From Hyphomicrobium sp. (GTDB lineage: Bacteria; Pseudomonadota; Alphaproteobacteria; Rhizobiales; Hyphomicrobiaceae), in the NCBI GenBank assembly GCA_021732485.1, contig JAKFUV010000018.1:1-64000 (forward strand): a stretch of 64,000 nt of DNA, given 5' to 3'. The stretch's first letter is position 1; every line of letters begins with the position of its first letter. Both the position numbers and the translations under genes were made by a program. Below, in pieces: positions 54,036 to 63,386 of the stretch. The notes beneath the pieces were generated by a model. The model saw only the letters and a list, made by a program, of their open reading frames with translations. It made no database searches and was not told where the DNA came from.

Positions 54036-55286
54036 ATGCAGTCGAATTCTGAGACACCACCGCTGCAGGCCAGCGACGATTGGCCTGCCTCGCGGTCCGA
54101 GGGCATGGAGCGCCTCGCGCACTTTGTCGCCCGAGCCGGCCGGACGTACGCCGCCGAGCGCAATTTTGATTTGGGGCCTGACCGGCGCGCAAATGTCTCG
54201 GTGCTATCGCCGTATGTGCGGCATCGCTTGGTGACGGAGGACGAGGTCGTCCGCGCCGTACTCGGCACACACAGCCTTTCGGGAGCTGAGAAATTCATTC
54301 AAGAGGTATGCTGGCGAACCTATTGGAAGGGCTGGTTGCAGCATAGGCCCGGCGTCTGGGATCGCTACGTGGCAGAGGTGGCGCAATTGACGGCATTCGC
54401 CGGAAGCGACCGTCATCTCATGGACCGCCTTGAGCGCGCGAAATCTGGCGCGACGGGCATTGAATGTTTTGACGCATGGGCCAACGAACTCGTGGCCACC
54501 GGGTATCTGCATAATCACGCGCGCATGTGGTTCGCGAGTATCTGGATCTACACGCTCAACCTTCCCTGGCAGCTCGGCGCCGATTTCTTTCTGCGGCATT
54601 TGCTTGATGGCGATGCGGCCTCGAACACGCTGTCGTGGCGCTGGGTCTGCGGCCTGCAAACGCCGGGTAAAACATACCTGGCACGAGCGTCCAACATCCA
54701 GGAATACACAGGCAACCGGTTCGCGCAAGCAACCGGGCTTGCTACCGCAGCACCGCCAGCGAGCGACGCCGTTCCGCTTGAGCGGGCGAAACCGCTTGCA
54801 CCCCGTGGTCTGCAGCCCGAGTGCGAAATCGCGCTGCTTGTCACCGACGACGATCTGAATCCGGAAAGCCTGGATTTAGGCCGCGCCGAAGTGACGATCG
54901 CCATCGTGCTCCGAGGAACTGATGCCGCGCCCGGCTATGCGGCCAACGTCGCGACGTTTCGGGCGGCGGCGCTCGACGCGTGTGGGCAACGGATGGCCCG
55001 GCATTTTGGTTGTCCGGTTGCGGCGATCGATGTGTCAGCAGCCGATGCTGCTCATCGCCTGACGCAACTCACGCGCGGACTGCCGATCGTTGTCGCCCAG
55101 ATGCCGGTCGGGCCGACGCGCACTGCAGTCCAGCCGCTGCTCGACGCGTTGGTGATCGGCGGCGGCACTGTGCATCAGCTTCGCCGCGATTGGGATCACG
55201 CGTTCTGGCCGCACGCAACGAAGGGCTTCTTCCACCTCAAGGACAAAATTCCATCCGTGTTGCGTGAGCTCGGATTGCAGGCCTGA
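54036..55286 (+). CDS. Cryptochrome/photolyase FAD-binding-domain protein, unusual domain order
   Basis: The first 230 residues are the photolyase/cryptochrome FAD-binding helical domain. The core motifs are RLAHFVARAGRTYAAERNFD, SVLSPYVRHRLVTEDEVVRA, KFIQEVCWRTYWKGWLQHRP and TGIECFDAWANELVATGYLH, followed by LHNHARMWFASIWIYTLNLP, DFFLRHLLDGDAASNTLSWR and GKTYLARASNIQEYTGNRF. In a normal photolyase this domain is C-terminal. Here the usual N-terminal alpha/beta domain is missing, and an alpha/beta-like region (about 265-416: IALLVTDDDLNPESLDLGRA, DACGQRMARHFGCPVAAIDV, FWPHATKGFFHLKDKIPSVL) follows instead. It could be a permuted antenna-like domain. DNA repair or light sensing is inferred, not shown. 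It sits four bases after a glutathione peroxidase gene. Confidence 0.82.
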   Translation: MQSNSETPPLQASDDWPASRSEGMERLAHFVARAGRTYAAERNFDLGPDRRANVSVLSPYVRHRLVTEDEVVRAVLGTHSLSGAEKFIQEVCWRTYWKGWLQHRPGVWDRYVAEVAQLTAFAGSDRHLMDRLERAKSGATGIECFDAWANELVATGYLHNHARMWFASIWIYTLNLPWQLGADFFLRHLLDGDAASNTLSWRWVCGLQTPGKTYLARASNIQEYTGNRFAQATGLATAAPPASDAVPLERAKPLAPRGLQPECEIALLVTDDDLNPESLDLGRAEVTIAIVLRGTDAAPGYAANVATFRAAALDACGQRMARHFGCPVAAIDVSAADAAHRLTQLTRGLPIVVAQMPVGPTRTAVQPLLDALVIGGGTVHQLRRDWDHAFWPHATKGFFHLKDKIPSVLRELGLQA

Positions 55287-55293
55287 TCTCCGC

Positions 55294-55893
55294 TCAGGGC
55301 GCGAGCCAGGTCGCGGTCATCGTATTGCCGGACCATATGAAGCGTGCGCGGCGGTGGCCCGAGTGCGCCAGATACAGCCATTCGAGTTCGTCGACGTGCA
55401 CCACGACGGCAACAAAATTGGCGCGCCCGTCGTTGTCGCTTGGCACGAGCGCGGCGCTCGGTTCGGCAGTCCCCGTTCCGGGAGAAGCGCTCTGGCGATA
55501 GCACTGCTGGCTCTGGTGCTGCGATCGCGACCAGGCGGCGTCGGCGATGTCATCGCGCTGATGGGCGACGGCACGGCCGAGCAAGCGCAATTGAACTTTG
55601 CCGACCGCGTCGTAGGCGAGCACTTGCACGTCGGGATTGGCGGCGATCTCGGCAATTTTCGCCGCCCGCACGTCGGTATGAAAACGAAGCGTTCGCGATG
55701 GCGGGTCTGTGTGACGCAGTACAACGGTCCGCACGCGCGGCCGTCCGTCGAGACCAACGGTTGCAACCGCCGGAGTGTGTATCGGCGACTTGCGATCGGC
55801 GGCGCCGCGCGTCAGCAATCGCCATGCTTCGCTGAGGCTCCCATTTAAATCATTGTAATGACTAGGTATTGGGATTGTATTGTGGGTCTTCAT
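55294..55893 (-). CDS. Pyridoxamine 5'-phosphate oxidase-fold flavoprotein
   Basis: This 199-residue protein of the PNPOx-like split-barrel family probably binds FMN. The motifs PAVATVGLDGRPRVRTVVLR, LRFHTDVRAAKIAEIAANPD and VQVLAYDAVGKVQLRLLGRA are typical. The C-terminal part (FVAVVVHVDELEWLYLAHSG HRR, positions about 165-187) is as in the Alr4036-type pyridoxamine-oxidase-like group, not classic PdxH, so PNP oxidation is uncertain. The start at 55893 (MKTHNTIP) avoids an upstream extension to 56040 without domain features. It is convergent with the photolyase-like gene, eight bases apart. Confidence 0.87.
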   Translation of the reverse strand: MKTHNTIPIPSHYNDLNGSLSEAWRLLTRGAADRKSPIHTPAVATVGLDGRPRVRTVVLRHTDPPSRTLRFHTDVRAAKIAEIAANPDVQVLAYDAVGKVQLRLLGRAVAHQRDDIADAAWSRSQHQSQQCYRQSASPGTGTAEPSAALVPSDNDGRANFVAVVVHVDELEWLYLAHSGHRRARFIWSGNTMTATWLAP

Positions 55894-56150
55894 CGTGATC
55901 CATTGCGCCCGCTGCCGGATGGCCGGATCGACTGCAAGCTTATCGTTGCTGGCCGTCGATAGCGGACGCTGGGCGGTGCGCACGACATGGCACACACTAA
56001 CCGCACGACCCGGGCGCAGCGCAAGAGGCCGGACGGGCACTGAGCGATGCCGCCGATACCGGCGAGACGGTCTGGAACGGCGAAGTCATTTACGCTAGCA
56101 CGAACCCGTGGCAGGAGGATTTGCCACCGTGCAGAACCGGTTTGGAACCT

Positions 56151-57755
56151 ATGCCATCATCGATTGATCGTCGCAGCTTACTTCGTTACGCCTCGAGCTT
56201 CGCGCTGCTCGGCGGCATGACGGGTTCGTCGCGCCTCGCTAGCGCCGTGAGTGGACTAACCGGTGCCGAGCTTGGGCCGGCGGAAGCATTCTCGTTCGAG
56301 GCGTTGCAGGCGCGAGCGCGGACTTTGGCGGCGAAACGCTATGCCAAGCCGGTGACACCATCGCCGGCCATTCTCGACGCCATCGACTACGATGCCTATC
56401 AGCAAATCCGCTATCAGCCGGATAAAAGTCTGAAGCTCGACGATGACGGCGCGATGCCGGTGCAATTTTTCCATCTCGGCAAGTATGCGACCGAGCCGGT
56501 GCATATGTTTGTGGTCGAGGCCGGCAAGGCGCGCGAGCTGATTTATAGCCCTGAGCTGTTCAACACGCCGGACGATCATCCAGCCCGAAAACTGACCGAC
56601 GGCGTCGGTTTTGCAGGCTTTCGCATCATGGCCCCGGACCTGAAAACCGATTGGTTTGCGGCGATGGGAGCGTCCTATTTTCGCACCTCCGGCCCCTACA
56701 ACCAGTACGGTCTGTCGGCGCGCGGGCTTGCCATCGATACCGCCATGCCGCAGCCGGAAGAATTCCCGCGATTTAGTCACTATTGGCTCGAAGAGCCGCG
56801 CGGTGAGGCTGGCGCGCCGCAGCAGATCGTCATTTATGGATTGCTCGATAGCCCGAGCGTGACGGGCGCCTACCGCATGACGACTGAACGCTTGACCGAC
56901 AGCCGTGACGTGCATCGCATCGTGATGGATATCGATGCGCAGCTCTACGCCCGCAAAGACATCGAGCGGCTCGGTATCGCGCCGTTTTCGAGCATGTTCT
57001 GGTACGGTGAGGCTAGCCGCAAGCAGTCGGCGGACTGGCGGCCGGAAATTCACGACAGCGATGGCCTGGCGATCCTGACCGGCAGCGGCGAGCGCATCTG
57101 GCGTCCCATCGTCAATCCGCCCCGCGTTATGACAAGCGCCTTTCTGGACAACAACGTGCAAGGATTTGGCCTCCTGCAGCGCGACCGCGATTTCGTCCAT
57201 TACCTCGACGATGGCGTGTTTTATGAAAGGCGCGCGTCGGTGTGGGTTGAGCCGCGTGACGCTTGGGGTGAGGGTGCGGTCCACCTCGTCGAAATTCCGA
57301 CCGATGACGAAACCGCCGACAACATCGTCGCCTATTGGGCTCCCAAAGTGCCGCTCAAGGCAGGCGGCGCGAAGATGTGGCGCTACCGGCTATCGTGGCT
57401 CGACGACATCCCGTTCCCGGAAGGCATCGGGCGGGCGACGGGGACATGGACCGGACTCGGCGGCCGGCCGGGTCACAAGAGGCCGGATGGCGTGCGCAAA
57501 TTCGTCATCGATTTTCAGGGCAAAGTGTTTTCAGGGCTCGGCCGCGATGACGGCGTTGATCTGGTGATAACAACGTCACGCGGCGATGTGTCGAATTCCT
57601 ACAATCATCCGGTGGTCGATCAAAGTCTGCGCTGGCGGGCGTTCTTCGACATCTTAGCGTCGGGAACCGAGCCGGTTGATCTCAGGGCCTTTTTGCGCAA
57701 GGGCGACAAAGCCCTGACGGAGACGTGGATCTATCAGTACTTCCCAGGCAATTGA
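56151..57755 (+). CDS. Glucan biosynthesis protein, OpgD/MdoG family, Tat-exported
   Basis: This 534-residue periplasmic protein of the OpgG/OpgD (MdoG/MdoD) family is needed to build or modify osmoregulated periplasmic glucans. It has a twin-arginine signal (SSIDRRSLLRYASSFALLGG), then the family core: IDYDAYQQIRYQPDKSLKLD, PVHMFVVEAGKARELIYSPE, SYFRTSGPYNQYGLSARGLA, MFWYGEASRKQSADWRPEIH, NPPRVMTSAFLDNNVQGFGL and WVEPRDAWGEGAVHLVEIPT. The Tat signal favours OpgD over OpgG. I use the ATG at 56151. An AGGAGG at 56113 fits a different-frame GTG (56129) that would give a 12-codon leader ending inside the gene. No opgH is in the window. Confidence 0.92.
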   Translation: MPSSIDRRSLLRYASSFALLGGMTGSSRLASAVSGLTGAELGPAEAFSFEALQARARTLAAKRYAKPVTPSPAILDAIDYDAYQQIRYQPDKSLKLDDDGAMPVQFFHLGKYATEPVHMFVVEAGKARELIYSPELFNTPDDHPARKLTDGVGFAGFRIMAPDLKTDWFAAMGASYFRTSGPYNQYGLSARGLAIDTAMPQPEEFPRFSHYWLEEPRGEAGAPQQIVIYGLLDSPSVTGAYRMTTERLTDSRDVHRIVMDIDAQLYARKDIERLGIAPFSSMFWYGEASRKQSADWRPEIHDSDGLAILTGSGERIWRPIVNPPRVMTSAFLDNNVQGFGLLQRDRDFVHYLDDGVFYERRASVWVEPRDAWGEGAVHLVEIPTDDETADNIVAYWAPKVPLKAGGAKMWRYRLSWLDDIPFPEGIGRATGTWTGLGGRPGHKRPDGVRKFVIDFQGKVFSGLGRDDGVDLVITTSRGDVSNSYNHPVVDQSLRWRAFFDILASGTEPVDLRAFLRKGDKALTETWIYQYFPGN

Positions 57756-57812
57756 CGGTTGACCGCGCGGCAGCCCGCCGGCCGAGTGGGCGCGGTCGTC
57801 TGTCGAATGCAG

Positions 57813-58676
57813 CTATGCTGCAGGACCGGTTTCGATCGGCAGTCCGTTGTCTTGACCCCACTCCGCCCAACTGCCGTCATACACCGCCGCATTGGTCTGC
57901 CCGACGACTGCGAGTGCCAGCGCCAGCATGGATGCGGTAACACCTGACCCGCAGGTGGTGACGACTGGTTTGTTGGTTTTGATGCCGACGGCTTCGAACA
58001 AGGCAAGCAGCTCCGTCTCACTTTTGAAGGTGCCATCCGGATTGAGCAGCGATTGGGATGGAACGTTCTTCGAATGCGGAATATGGCCGGAGCGCAGGCC
58101 GGGGCGGGGCTCGGCATCGCGGCCTTCAAAGCGGCCAGCTGGCCGCGCGTCGATGATCTGCGCACCGGGCTTTTTGATCAGCGCCTTCATTTCCGCGAGG
58201 TCGCGGATGATCTCAGTGTTCTGTAACGGCGTGTAGTGACGTTCCGAGCGCTTCGGCGGCTCGCCGTCTTCAAGGCGTCGATTCTCGGCTTTCCACTTTT
58301 TCAAACCGCCATCGAGCACCGCGACATCGCGATGTCCCATGGCGCGAAATGTCCACCAGACGCGGGCCGCCGAGAAAATGCCCGTGGTGTCATAGACGAC
58401 GATGCGGACGCCATCGCCGATGCCCATTTTCTTCATGCGCGAGGCGAATTTGACGGTTGACGGCAGCATGTGCGGCAGCGTCGATTTCTCGTCGGAAAAT
58501 TCGTCGATGTCGAAGAACAGCGCACCTGGAATGTGCTCAGCCAAATATTCGGCTTTGGCGTTGCGCTTCTCGGTTGGCAGATGCCAGCTGCCGTCGAGCA
58601 CGACCAGATCGGGAGAGGCGAGGTGATCGGCGAGCCAGTCGGTGTCGACGATCCAATGATGTGTCGGCTTCGGCAA
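57813..58676 (-). CDS. sseA: 3-mercaptopyruvate/thiosulfate sulfurtransferase
   Basis: This is a two-domain rhodanese of about 288 residues. The first domain has WLADHLASPDLVVLDGSWHL, AKAEYLAEHIPGALFFDIDE and DTTGIFSAARVWWTFRAMGH; the second has IIDARPAGRFEGRDAEPRPG, LRSGHIPHSKNVPSQSLLNP and the active-site loop TTCGSGVTASMLALAL. The CGSGVTA loop is that of mercaptopyruvate sulfurtransferase (SseA), which moves sulfur from 3-mercaptopyruvate to cyanide or thiols. The first Met is absent: start codons are TTG. I prefer 58676, since GGGGGG lies four to five bases upstream; 58688 is also TTG. It is convergent with opgD, with an inverted repeat (57761-57797) in the gap. Confidence 0.94.
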   Translation of the reverse strand: MPKPTHHWIVDTDWLADHLASPDLVVLDGSWHLPTEKRNAKAEYLAEHIPGALFFDIDEFSDEKSTLPHMLPSTVKFASRMKKMGIGDGVRIVVYDTTGIFSAARVWWTFRAMGHRDVAVLDGGLKKWKAENRRLEDGEPPKRSERHYTPLQNTEIIRDLAEMKALIKKPGAQIIDARPAGRFEGRDAEPRPGLRSGHIPHSKNVPSQSLLNPDGTFKSETELLALFEAVGIKTNKPVVTTCGSGVTASMLALALAVVGQTNAAVYDGSWAEWGQDNGLPIETGPAA

Positions 58677-59231
58677 GGAACCCCCCAAAGATGCGCGTGA
58701 TAGCGTTGCGTCGGCTGTTCGCCGCTGACATCAGGGGCGCGTCACTGCACATAAGCAAAAGTTATCTGCCTCGCAAGATTGGCGCGCGTATGACGCCAGT
58801 GCCGCACGAGGGCTCTGCGCCTGCGCGGCTGCGGCCGGTCCGGTCGTCACGGCCGGTCTACCGCATCCGCAGTGAAGCGCGATCGGTTATTCAGCCCGGC
58901 TTTGGCGATCACCGTCGGAGCAAGGCCGAGGTTTCAAGATAAAGTTCAGTAATGCCGATCTCCAGGAGCGGGCCTTTTTGTGTTTCCATGAAAGCGCTTA
59001 ACGCTCACATCGCACCGGCTCAGCGAGCCCGCCTGGTGGTGTGTCCGACGAATAGTCAGGCGCGGAGCGACAACAACTACAATTGCCGATTGATTTCGCG
59101 CGCCACTCCCGCGTATGACCTCCCAATTCCGCTGCTTGCGCAATCGACGGTCCAGTCTACGGTCCAGGCTGGCCCCGACCGGCTGGGCGGGTGGCGTGAA
59201 TGCCGGGACAGACGACGAGCACTGAATGATC
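58677..59231. other. Intergenic region before tRNA-Leu
   Basis: I see no solid gene in these 555 bases. A plus-strand frame of about 50 codons (58789-58941) is Arg/Ser-rich without family features and looks random. A long minus-strand frame that crosses this region and the tRNA (58946-60130) is antisense to tig and is not considered real. Confidence 0.5.
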
Positions 59232-59316
59232 GCGGGCGTGGCGGAACTGGTAGACGCACTGGATTTAGGTTCCAGCGGCGCAAGTCGTGGGGGTTCAAAT
59301 CCCTCCGCCCGCACCA
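59232..59316 (+). tRNA. tRNA-Leu (anticodon UAG)
   Basis: Acceptor arms GCGGGCG and CGCCCGC pair fully. The D-arm GCGGAACTGGTAGACGC is typical of leucine tRNA, the anticodon stem CTGGA/TCCAG encloses TTTAGGT (anticodon TAG, reading CUA), and a long variable arm precedes GGGGTTCAAATCCCTC. CCA is encoded after a discriminator A. Long variable arm and discriminator support Leu. Confidence 0.97.
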
Positions 59317-59409
59317 TCCAGTCGTGCCATGAGGTACGTAGCTCATCAATTGCCGCCCGACCGACGCGCCCAGCGACGGCCGAACCGGCCGGTGCGGACC
59401 GCGGACTTT

Positions 59410-59429
59410 GAAGCCCGGTCGCGGGCTTC
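59410..59429 (+). terminator. Perfect 8-bp hairpin downstream of tRNA-Leu
   Basis: GAAGCCCG and CGGGCTTC form a perfect stem with a GTCG loop, 93 bp after the tRNA. No T tract follows, so it is at best a weak or Rho-assisted terminator, or a processing hairpin. Confidence 0.35.
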
Positions 59430-59521
59430 CTACATGACGGTGCCAAGGGCGGCGCCACAACATCAACGGGGCTTGCGGCGCTTGTGCGCCCAGAGCCGGA
59501 GCGCAGGCAGGAAACGAGACG

Positions 59522-60880
59522 ATGCAAGTCACCGAGACGGCGAGAGATGGTTTGAAGCGGACGCTGGAGGTCGTGGTGGCTCAAGCGGAGCTTGGCGAGC
59601 GGTTTTCCGGGCGTCTCGATAAACTGAAAGACAACGTCCAGCTCAAGGGCTTTCGCAAAGGCAAAGTGCCGATGCCGCATCTGAAAAAGATGTACGGCAA
59701 GTCGATCATGCAGGAGGTCTTGGAAGAAACGGTCACCAACACCAGTTCCCAGGTGATCAAGGATCGCAACGAGCGGCCTGCCCAGCAACCGAAGATCGAA
59801 CTGATCGGCGGCGCTGAGGGCGTGTTCGACAAGATCGTCGCCGGTGAAGCAGACCTCGCCTACACGATGTCGTTTGAGGTATTGCCGCCGATCCCGGTCA
59901 TGGATCTCACAACTCTCAAACTCGAGCAGTTGTCCGCCGATGTCGAGCCGGACGCCGTTGACAAGGCCATCGCCGATCTGGCCGAACGCAATATCTCGTT
60001 CGATGCCGAAGACGGTCGCGCCGCCGCCGACAGCGACATGGTGACGATGGATTTCGTTGGCCGCATCGATGGCGAAGCTTTCGAAGGCGGGTCGGGCGAC
60101 GGGGCGAGCCTCGTCATCGGCAAGAAACAATTCATTCCGGGTTTCGAAGACGGCCTACTCGGCGTCAAGGCCGGCGAAGAGCGGGTGATCAACGCGACGT
60201 TTCCTGCCGATTATCCGATGCCGACGCTGGCCGGCAAAACGGCGGCCTTTGACGTCAAGGTCAAGTCGGTGTCGAAGCCGTTGAAGCCCGACATTGACGA
60301 CGCCTTCGCGGCTGGCCTTGGCGTTGAAAATCTCGAAAAACTCAAGGAGCTGGTCGGCGCGCAAATCAAACGCGAATACGATCAAGCATCCCGTCTGAAG
60401 TTGAAGCGCGAAATTCTCGATGCGCTGGATAAGGCGCACTCGTTCGAATTGCCGGCTTCCCTGGTTGATTTCGAATTCCAGAACATCTGGACTCAGCTCG
60501 AAAATAATCTGAAGGCGACGAATAAAACCTTCGCCGATGAAGGCAAAACCGAAGATGAGGCGCGCGCCGAGTATCGCGGCATCGCCGATCGCCGGGTTCG
60601 GCTTGGCCTCGTGATCGGCGAGATCGGCGAAAAGAACAAAATCACCGTGACACAGGACGAATTGCGCCGGGCCCTCGTCGAGCAGGCGCGGCGTTATCCG
60701 GGCCAGGAAAAAATGGTCTATGATTATTACGAGAAACAGCCGAATGCGCTCGCTGAACTGCGCGCGCCGATTTTTGAGGACAAAGTCATCGACCACGTTG
60801 TCGCCGAGGCGAAGCCTGTCGAGAAAAAGGTCAGTCGTGACGAGCTGCTGAAACAGGTCGAAGACGTGACGGAAAGATAA
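59522..60880 (+). CDS. tig: Trigger factor
   Basis: Trigger factor is the ribosome-bound chaperone and prolyl isomerase that meets nascent chains. The 452-residue product has the N-terminal ribosome-binding domain with the signature FRKGKVPMPHLKKMYGKSIM (normally GFRxGKxP). The FKBP domain follows (DMVTMDFVGRIDGEAFEGGS, GKKQFIPGFEDGLLGVKAGE, FPADYPMPTLAGKTAAFDVK), then a long helical C-terminal domain. Length is usual for alphaproteobacteria. AGGAAACGAG precedes the ATG. It opens tig-clpP-clpX-lon, a common arrangement linking folding and ATP-dependent proteolysis. Confidence 0.97.
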   Translation: MQVTETARDGLKRTLEVVVAQAELGERFSGRLDKLKDNVQLKGFRKGKVPMPHLKKMYGKSIMQEVLEETVTNTSSQVIKDRNERPAQQPKIELIGGAEGVFDKIVAGEADLAYTMSFEVLPPIPVMDLTTLKLEQLSADVEPDAVDKAIADLAERNISFDAEDGRAAADSDMVTMDFVGRIDGEAFEGGSGDGASLVIGKKQFIPGFEDGLLGVKAGEERVINATFPADYPMPTLAGKTAAFDVKVKSVSKPLKPDIDDAFAAGLGVENLEKLKELVGAQIKREYDQASRLKLKREILDALDKAHSFELPASLVDFEFQNIWTQLENNLKATNKTFADEGKTEDEARAEYRGIADRRVRLGLVIGEIGEKNKITVTQDELRRALVEQARRYPGQEKMVYDYYEKQPNALAELRAPIFEDKVIDHVVAEAKPVEKKVSRDELLKQVEDVTER

Positions 60881-61015
60881 TCTTTGTCGCCATTGCCGCC
60901 GCAACTCGACGCACTTGCCTTGTTGCGGGCGCGATGGCCGACGAAAGATCAGTTCGCGAAAGGCCCGGCTGCAAACGCGGACGGGGCTGCGAGATAAACA
61001 GGAAAGACGAATTCG

Positions 61016-61663
61016 ATGCGCGATCCGGTCAACACGACAACGAACACCTTCTGGCCCATGGTTGTTGAACAAACGACCAGAGGCGAGCGCGGCTACGATT
61101 TGCCGTCGCGGCTTTTGAAGGAGCGCATCATCTTCGTCACCGGTCCGGTCGAAGATCAGATGGCAGCCTCGATCTGCATGCAGCTGCTGTTTCTCGAAGC
61201 GGAAAATCCGAAAAAAGAAATCTCGATGTACATCAACTCGCCGGGCGGCGTGGTGACGAGCGGCATGGCGATCTACGACACGATGCAGTTCATCAAGCCG
61301 CAGGTCGCAACGCTGTGCATCGGCCAAGCCGCGTCGATGGGATCGCTGCTGCTCTGCGCTGGCGCCAAAGATATGCGCTTCGCATTGCCAAACGCCCGCG
61401 TGATGGTGCACCAGCCGTCGGGCGGATTCTCGGGCCAAGCCTCGGACATCGAGCGCCATGCCGAAGATATCGTGAAAATGAAGCGGCGTTTGAACGAGAC
61501 GTACGTCAAGCATACCGGCCAGACCTATGAAAAGATCGAGCACACCCTCGACCGCGACTACTTCATGACCGCCGATCAAGCGCGCGACTTCGGCCTGATC
61601 GACAAAGTGCTGAACTCGCGCGATGAAGTCGAAGGCGGGCTGTTCGAAAGCAAACCAGCCTGA
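61016..61663 (+). CDS. clpP: ATP-dependent Clp protease proteolytic subunit
   Basis: ClpP forms the tetradecameric serine protease core used by ClpX and ClpA. The 215-residue product has the catalytic Ser in [15 protein letters not shown], His in [20 protein letters not shown] and Asp in [20 protein letters not shown]. Other signatures are [20 protein letters not shown] and [20 protein letters not shown]. The N-terminal stretch of about 15 residues is a likely propeptide. AGGAAAG lies nine bases before the start. It follows tig by 135 bp and precedes clpX by 432 bp. Confidence 0.98.
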   Translation: MRDPVNTTTNTFWPMVVEQTTRGERGYDLPSRLLKERIIFVTGPVEDQMAASICMQLLFLEAENPKKEISMYINSPGGVVTSGMAIYDTMQFIKPQVATLCIGQAASMGSLLLCAGAKDMRFALPNARVMVHQPSGGFSGQASDIERHAEDIVKMKRRLNETYVKHTGQTYEKIEHTLDRDYFMTADQARDFGLIDKVLNSRDEVEGGLFESKPA

Positions 61664-62095
61664 AGCCGGCGCCAATTGTTTGCGGCAAACGCCGTGACTG
61701 TCGCGATCACCAACCCGAATGCCGGGTTCGTGCGGAGGAAATGCCGCACGCCTTTGCTGTGGGCAACTCGGCCGGTAAATAACGCCACACGGGGTCGTTA
61801 TTAACGGCGATTTGACTACATATTTGGTGTGTTGCCGCGCATGTCATCAGACTGTGGCAATACCGCCGCTTGCCCCCTAGACTGGGGTAGGGTCCATTAA
61901 ACCAAACTTGATCTTGAGAACTCCTGCGTGCTCAGATCGTATTAGAGATTCAAGGCAACGGGCTGGGACGCCCTTTGCCACTCCCGTTATCCCGGCGGCT
62001 GCGTTGGGGAAAAGCAAGAACATCGAACGTGTGAACTGATCCGGCCGTCTGGAATGCTCACACGACCGTAGGCCTTGCATCAAAGGTAAGAACGA
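61664..62095. other. clpP-clpX intergenic region with hairpins and an inverted repeat
   Basis: No gene is seen in these 432 bases. Two adjacent hairpins follow clpP (AACCCG/CGGGTT at 61712-61728 and GTGCGG/CCGCAC at 61730-61749) with only a short T stretch after. Farther on, AATAACG-N11-CGTTATT spans 61778-61802. These may mark the end of clpP mRNA and a control site for clpX; a promoter for clpX is expected here but I cannot define it. Confidence 0.55.
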
Positions 62096-63346
62096 ATGGC
62101 TCAAGAGAAGAACACTCTCTACTGCTCCTTCTGCGGCAAGAGCCAGCACGAGGTCCGCAAGTTGATCGCCGGTCCGACCGTGTTCATCTGTGATGAATGC
62201 GTCGAACTGTGCATGGACATCATCCGCGAAGAGAACAAGAACACGCTCGTCAAATCGCGCGACGGCGTGCCGAGCCCGCAGGAAATCTGCGGCGTGCTCG
62301 ACAGCTACGTGATCGGCCAGTACCACGCCAAGCGCGTGCTCTCGGTGGCGGTGCACAATCACTACAAGCGGCTCAATCACGCGAGCAAGAACAACGACGT
62401 CGAACTCGCCAAGTCGAATATCCTGCTGGTCGGGCCGACGGGTTCGGGCAAGACGCTGCTGGCGCAAACGCTGGCGCGCATCCTCGACGTGCCGTTCACG
62501 ATGGCCGATGCGACGACACTGACCGAAGCCGGTTATGTCGGCGAAGATGTCGAGAACATCATTTTGAAGCTGCTTCAGTCGGCGGACTACAACGTCGAGC
62601 GGGCACAGCGCGGCATCGTCTACATCGACGAAGTCGACAAGATCTCGCGCAAGTCTGACAACCCGTCGATCACCCGCGATGTCTCGGGAGAAGGCGTGCA
62701 GCAGGCGTTGCTGAAAATTATGGAAGGCACGGTTGCGAGCGTGCCGCCACAAGGCGGTCGCAAGCATCCCCAGCAGGAATTCTTGCAGGTCGACACGACC
62801 AACATCCTGTTTATCTGCGGCGGCGCATTCGCCGGCCTTGAAAAGATCATCTCACGTCGCGGCAAAGGCTCGTCCATCGGCTTCTCGGCCAAGGTGACGG
62901 GTCCGGATGAGCGGCGCATGGGCGAAGTGCTGCGCGGTGTCGAGCCGGAGGACTTGCTCAAATTCGGCCTGATCCCAGAATTTATCGGCCGTTTGCCGGT
63001 GATCGCCACGCTCGAAGATCTTGACGAGACGGCACTGGTGCAGATCCTGACTGAGCCCAAGAATGCATTGGTCAAGCAGTATCAGCGTCTGTTCGAGATG
63101 GAAGACGTGAAACTCAACATCACCACCGACGCGCTCAAGGCGATTTCACGCCGCGCGATCGAGCGCAAGACGGGTGCACGCGGGCTGCGGTCGATCATGG
63201 AGGGCATTTTGCTCGACACCATGTACGACCTTCCGCAAATGAAGGGCGTCGAGGAAATCGTCATCGGGCCGGAAGTCGTCGAAGGTGCGGCGCGGCCGCT
63301 GCGTATTTATTCCGACCGGGCGGAAGAGAAGGAATCGACCGCCTAA
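62096..63346 (+). CDS. clpX: ATP-dependent Clp protease ATP-binding subunit ClpX
   Basis: ClpX unfolds tagged proteins and feeds them to ClpP. The 416-residue product has the N-terminal zinc-binding domain ([31 protein letters not shown]), Walker A ([20 protein letters not shown]) and Walker B ([12 protein letters not shown]). [20 protein letters not shown], a GFSAKV-like pore/RKH region, [20 protein letters not shown] and the small domain [20 protein letters not shown] follow. Length is standard. AAGGTAAG lies nine bases upstream. It is followed by lon after 313 bp. Confidence 0.98.
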   Translation: MAQEKNTLYCSFCGKSQHEVRKLIAGPTVFICDECVELCMDIIREENKNTLVKSRDGVPSPQEICGVLDSYVIGQYHAKRVLSVAVHNHYKRLNHASKNNDVELAKSNILLVGPTGSGKTLLAQTLARILDVPFTMADATTLTEAGYVGEDVENIILKLLQSADYNVERAQRGIVYIDEVDKISRKSDNPSITRDVSGEGVQQALLKIMEGTVASVPPQGGRKHPQQEFLQVDTTNILFICGGAFAGLEKIISRRGKGSSIGFSAKVTGPDERRMGEVLRGVEPEDLLKFGLIPEFIGRLPVIATLEDLDETALVQILTEPKNALVKQYQRLFEMEDVKLNITTDALKAISRRAIERKTGARGLRSIMEGILLDTMYDLPQMKGVEEIVIGPEVVEGAARPLRIYSDRAEEKESTA

Positions 63347-63386
63347 AAGCGTTTTTTTGCGGGGCGCAGAACGATGCCGGGTTGAT

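Noticed and set aside
56256-57284. A 342-codon minus-strand frame
   Set aside because: Antisense to the OpgD/MdoG gene, which has clear family motifs and a Tat signal.
57761-57797. Inverted repeat GACCGCGC...GCGCGGTC between opgD and sseA as a terminator
   Set aside because: There is no T tract on either strand and the loop is long; it may still slow polymerase but is not a standard intrinsic terminator.
58789-58941. A 50-codon plus-strand frame between sseA and tRNA-Leu
   Set aside because: Low-information Arg/Ser-rich sequence, no ribosome site, no recognisable motif.
58946-60130. A 394-codon minus-strand frame
   Set aside because: It crosses tRNA-Leu and the start of tig on the opposite strand and shows no family features.
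60155-61675. A 506-codon open frame on the minus strand
   Set aside because: It is antisense to clpP and tig, which have unmistakable motifs. Long antisense frames are common in GC-rich genes, and the product has no domain signature.
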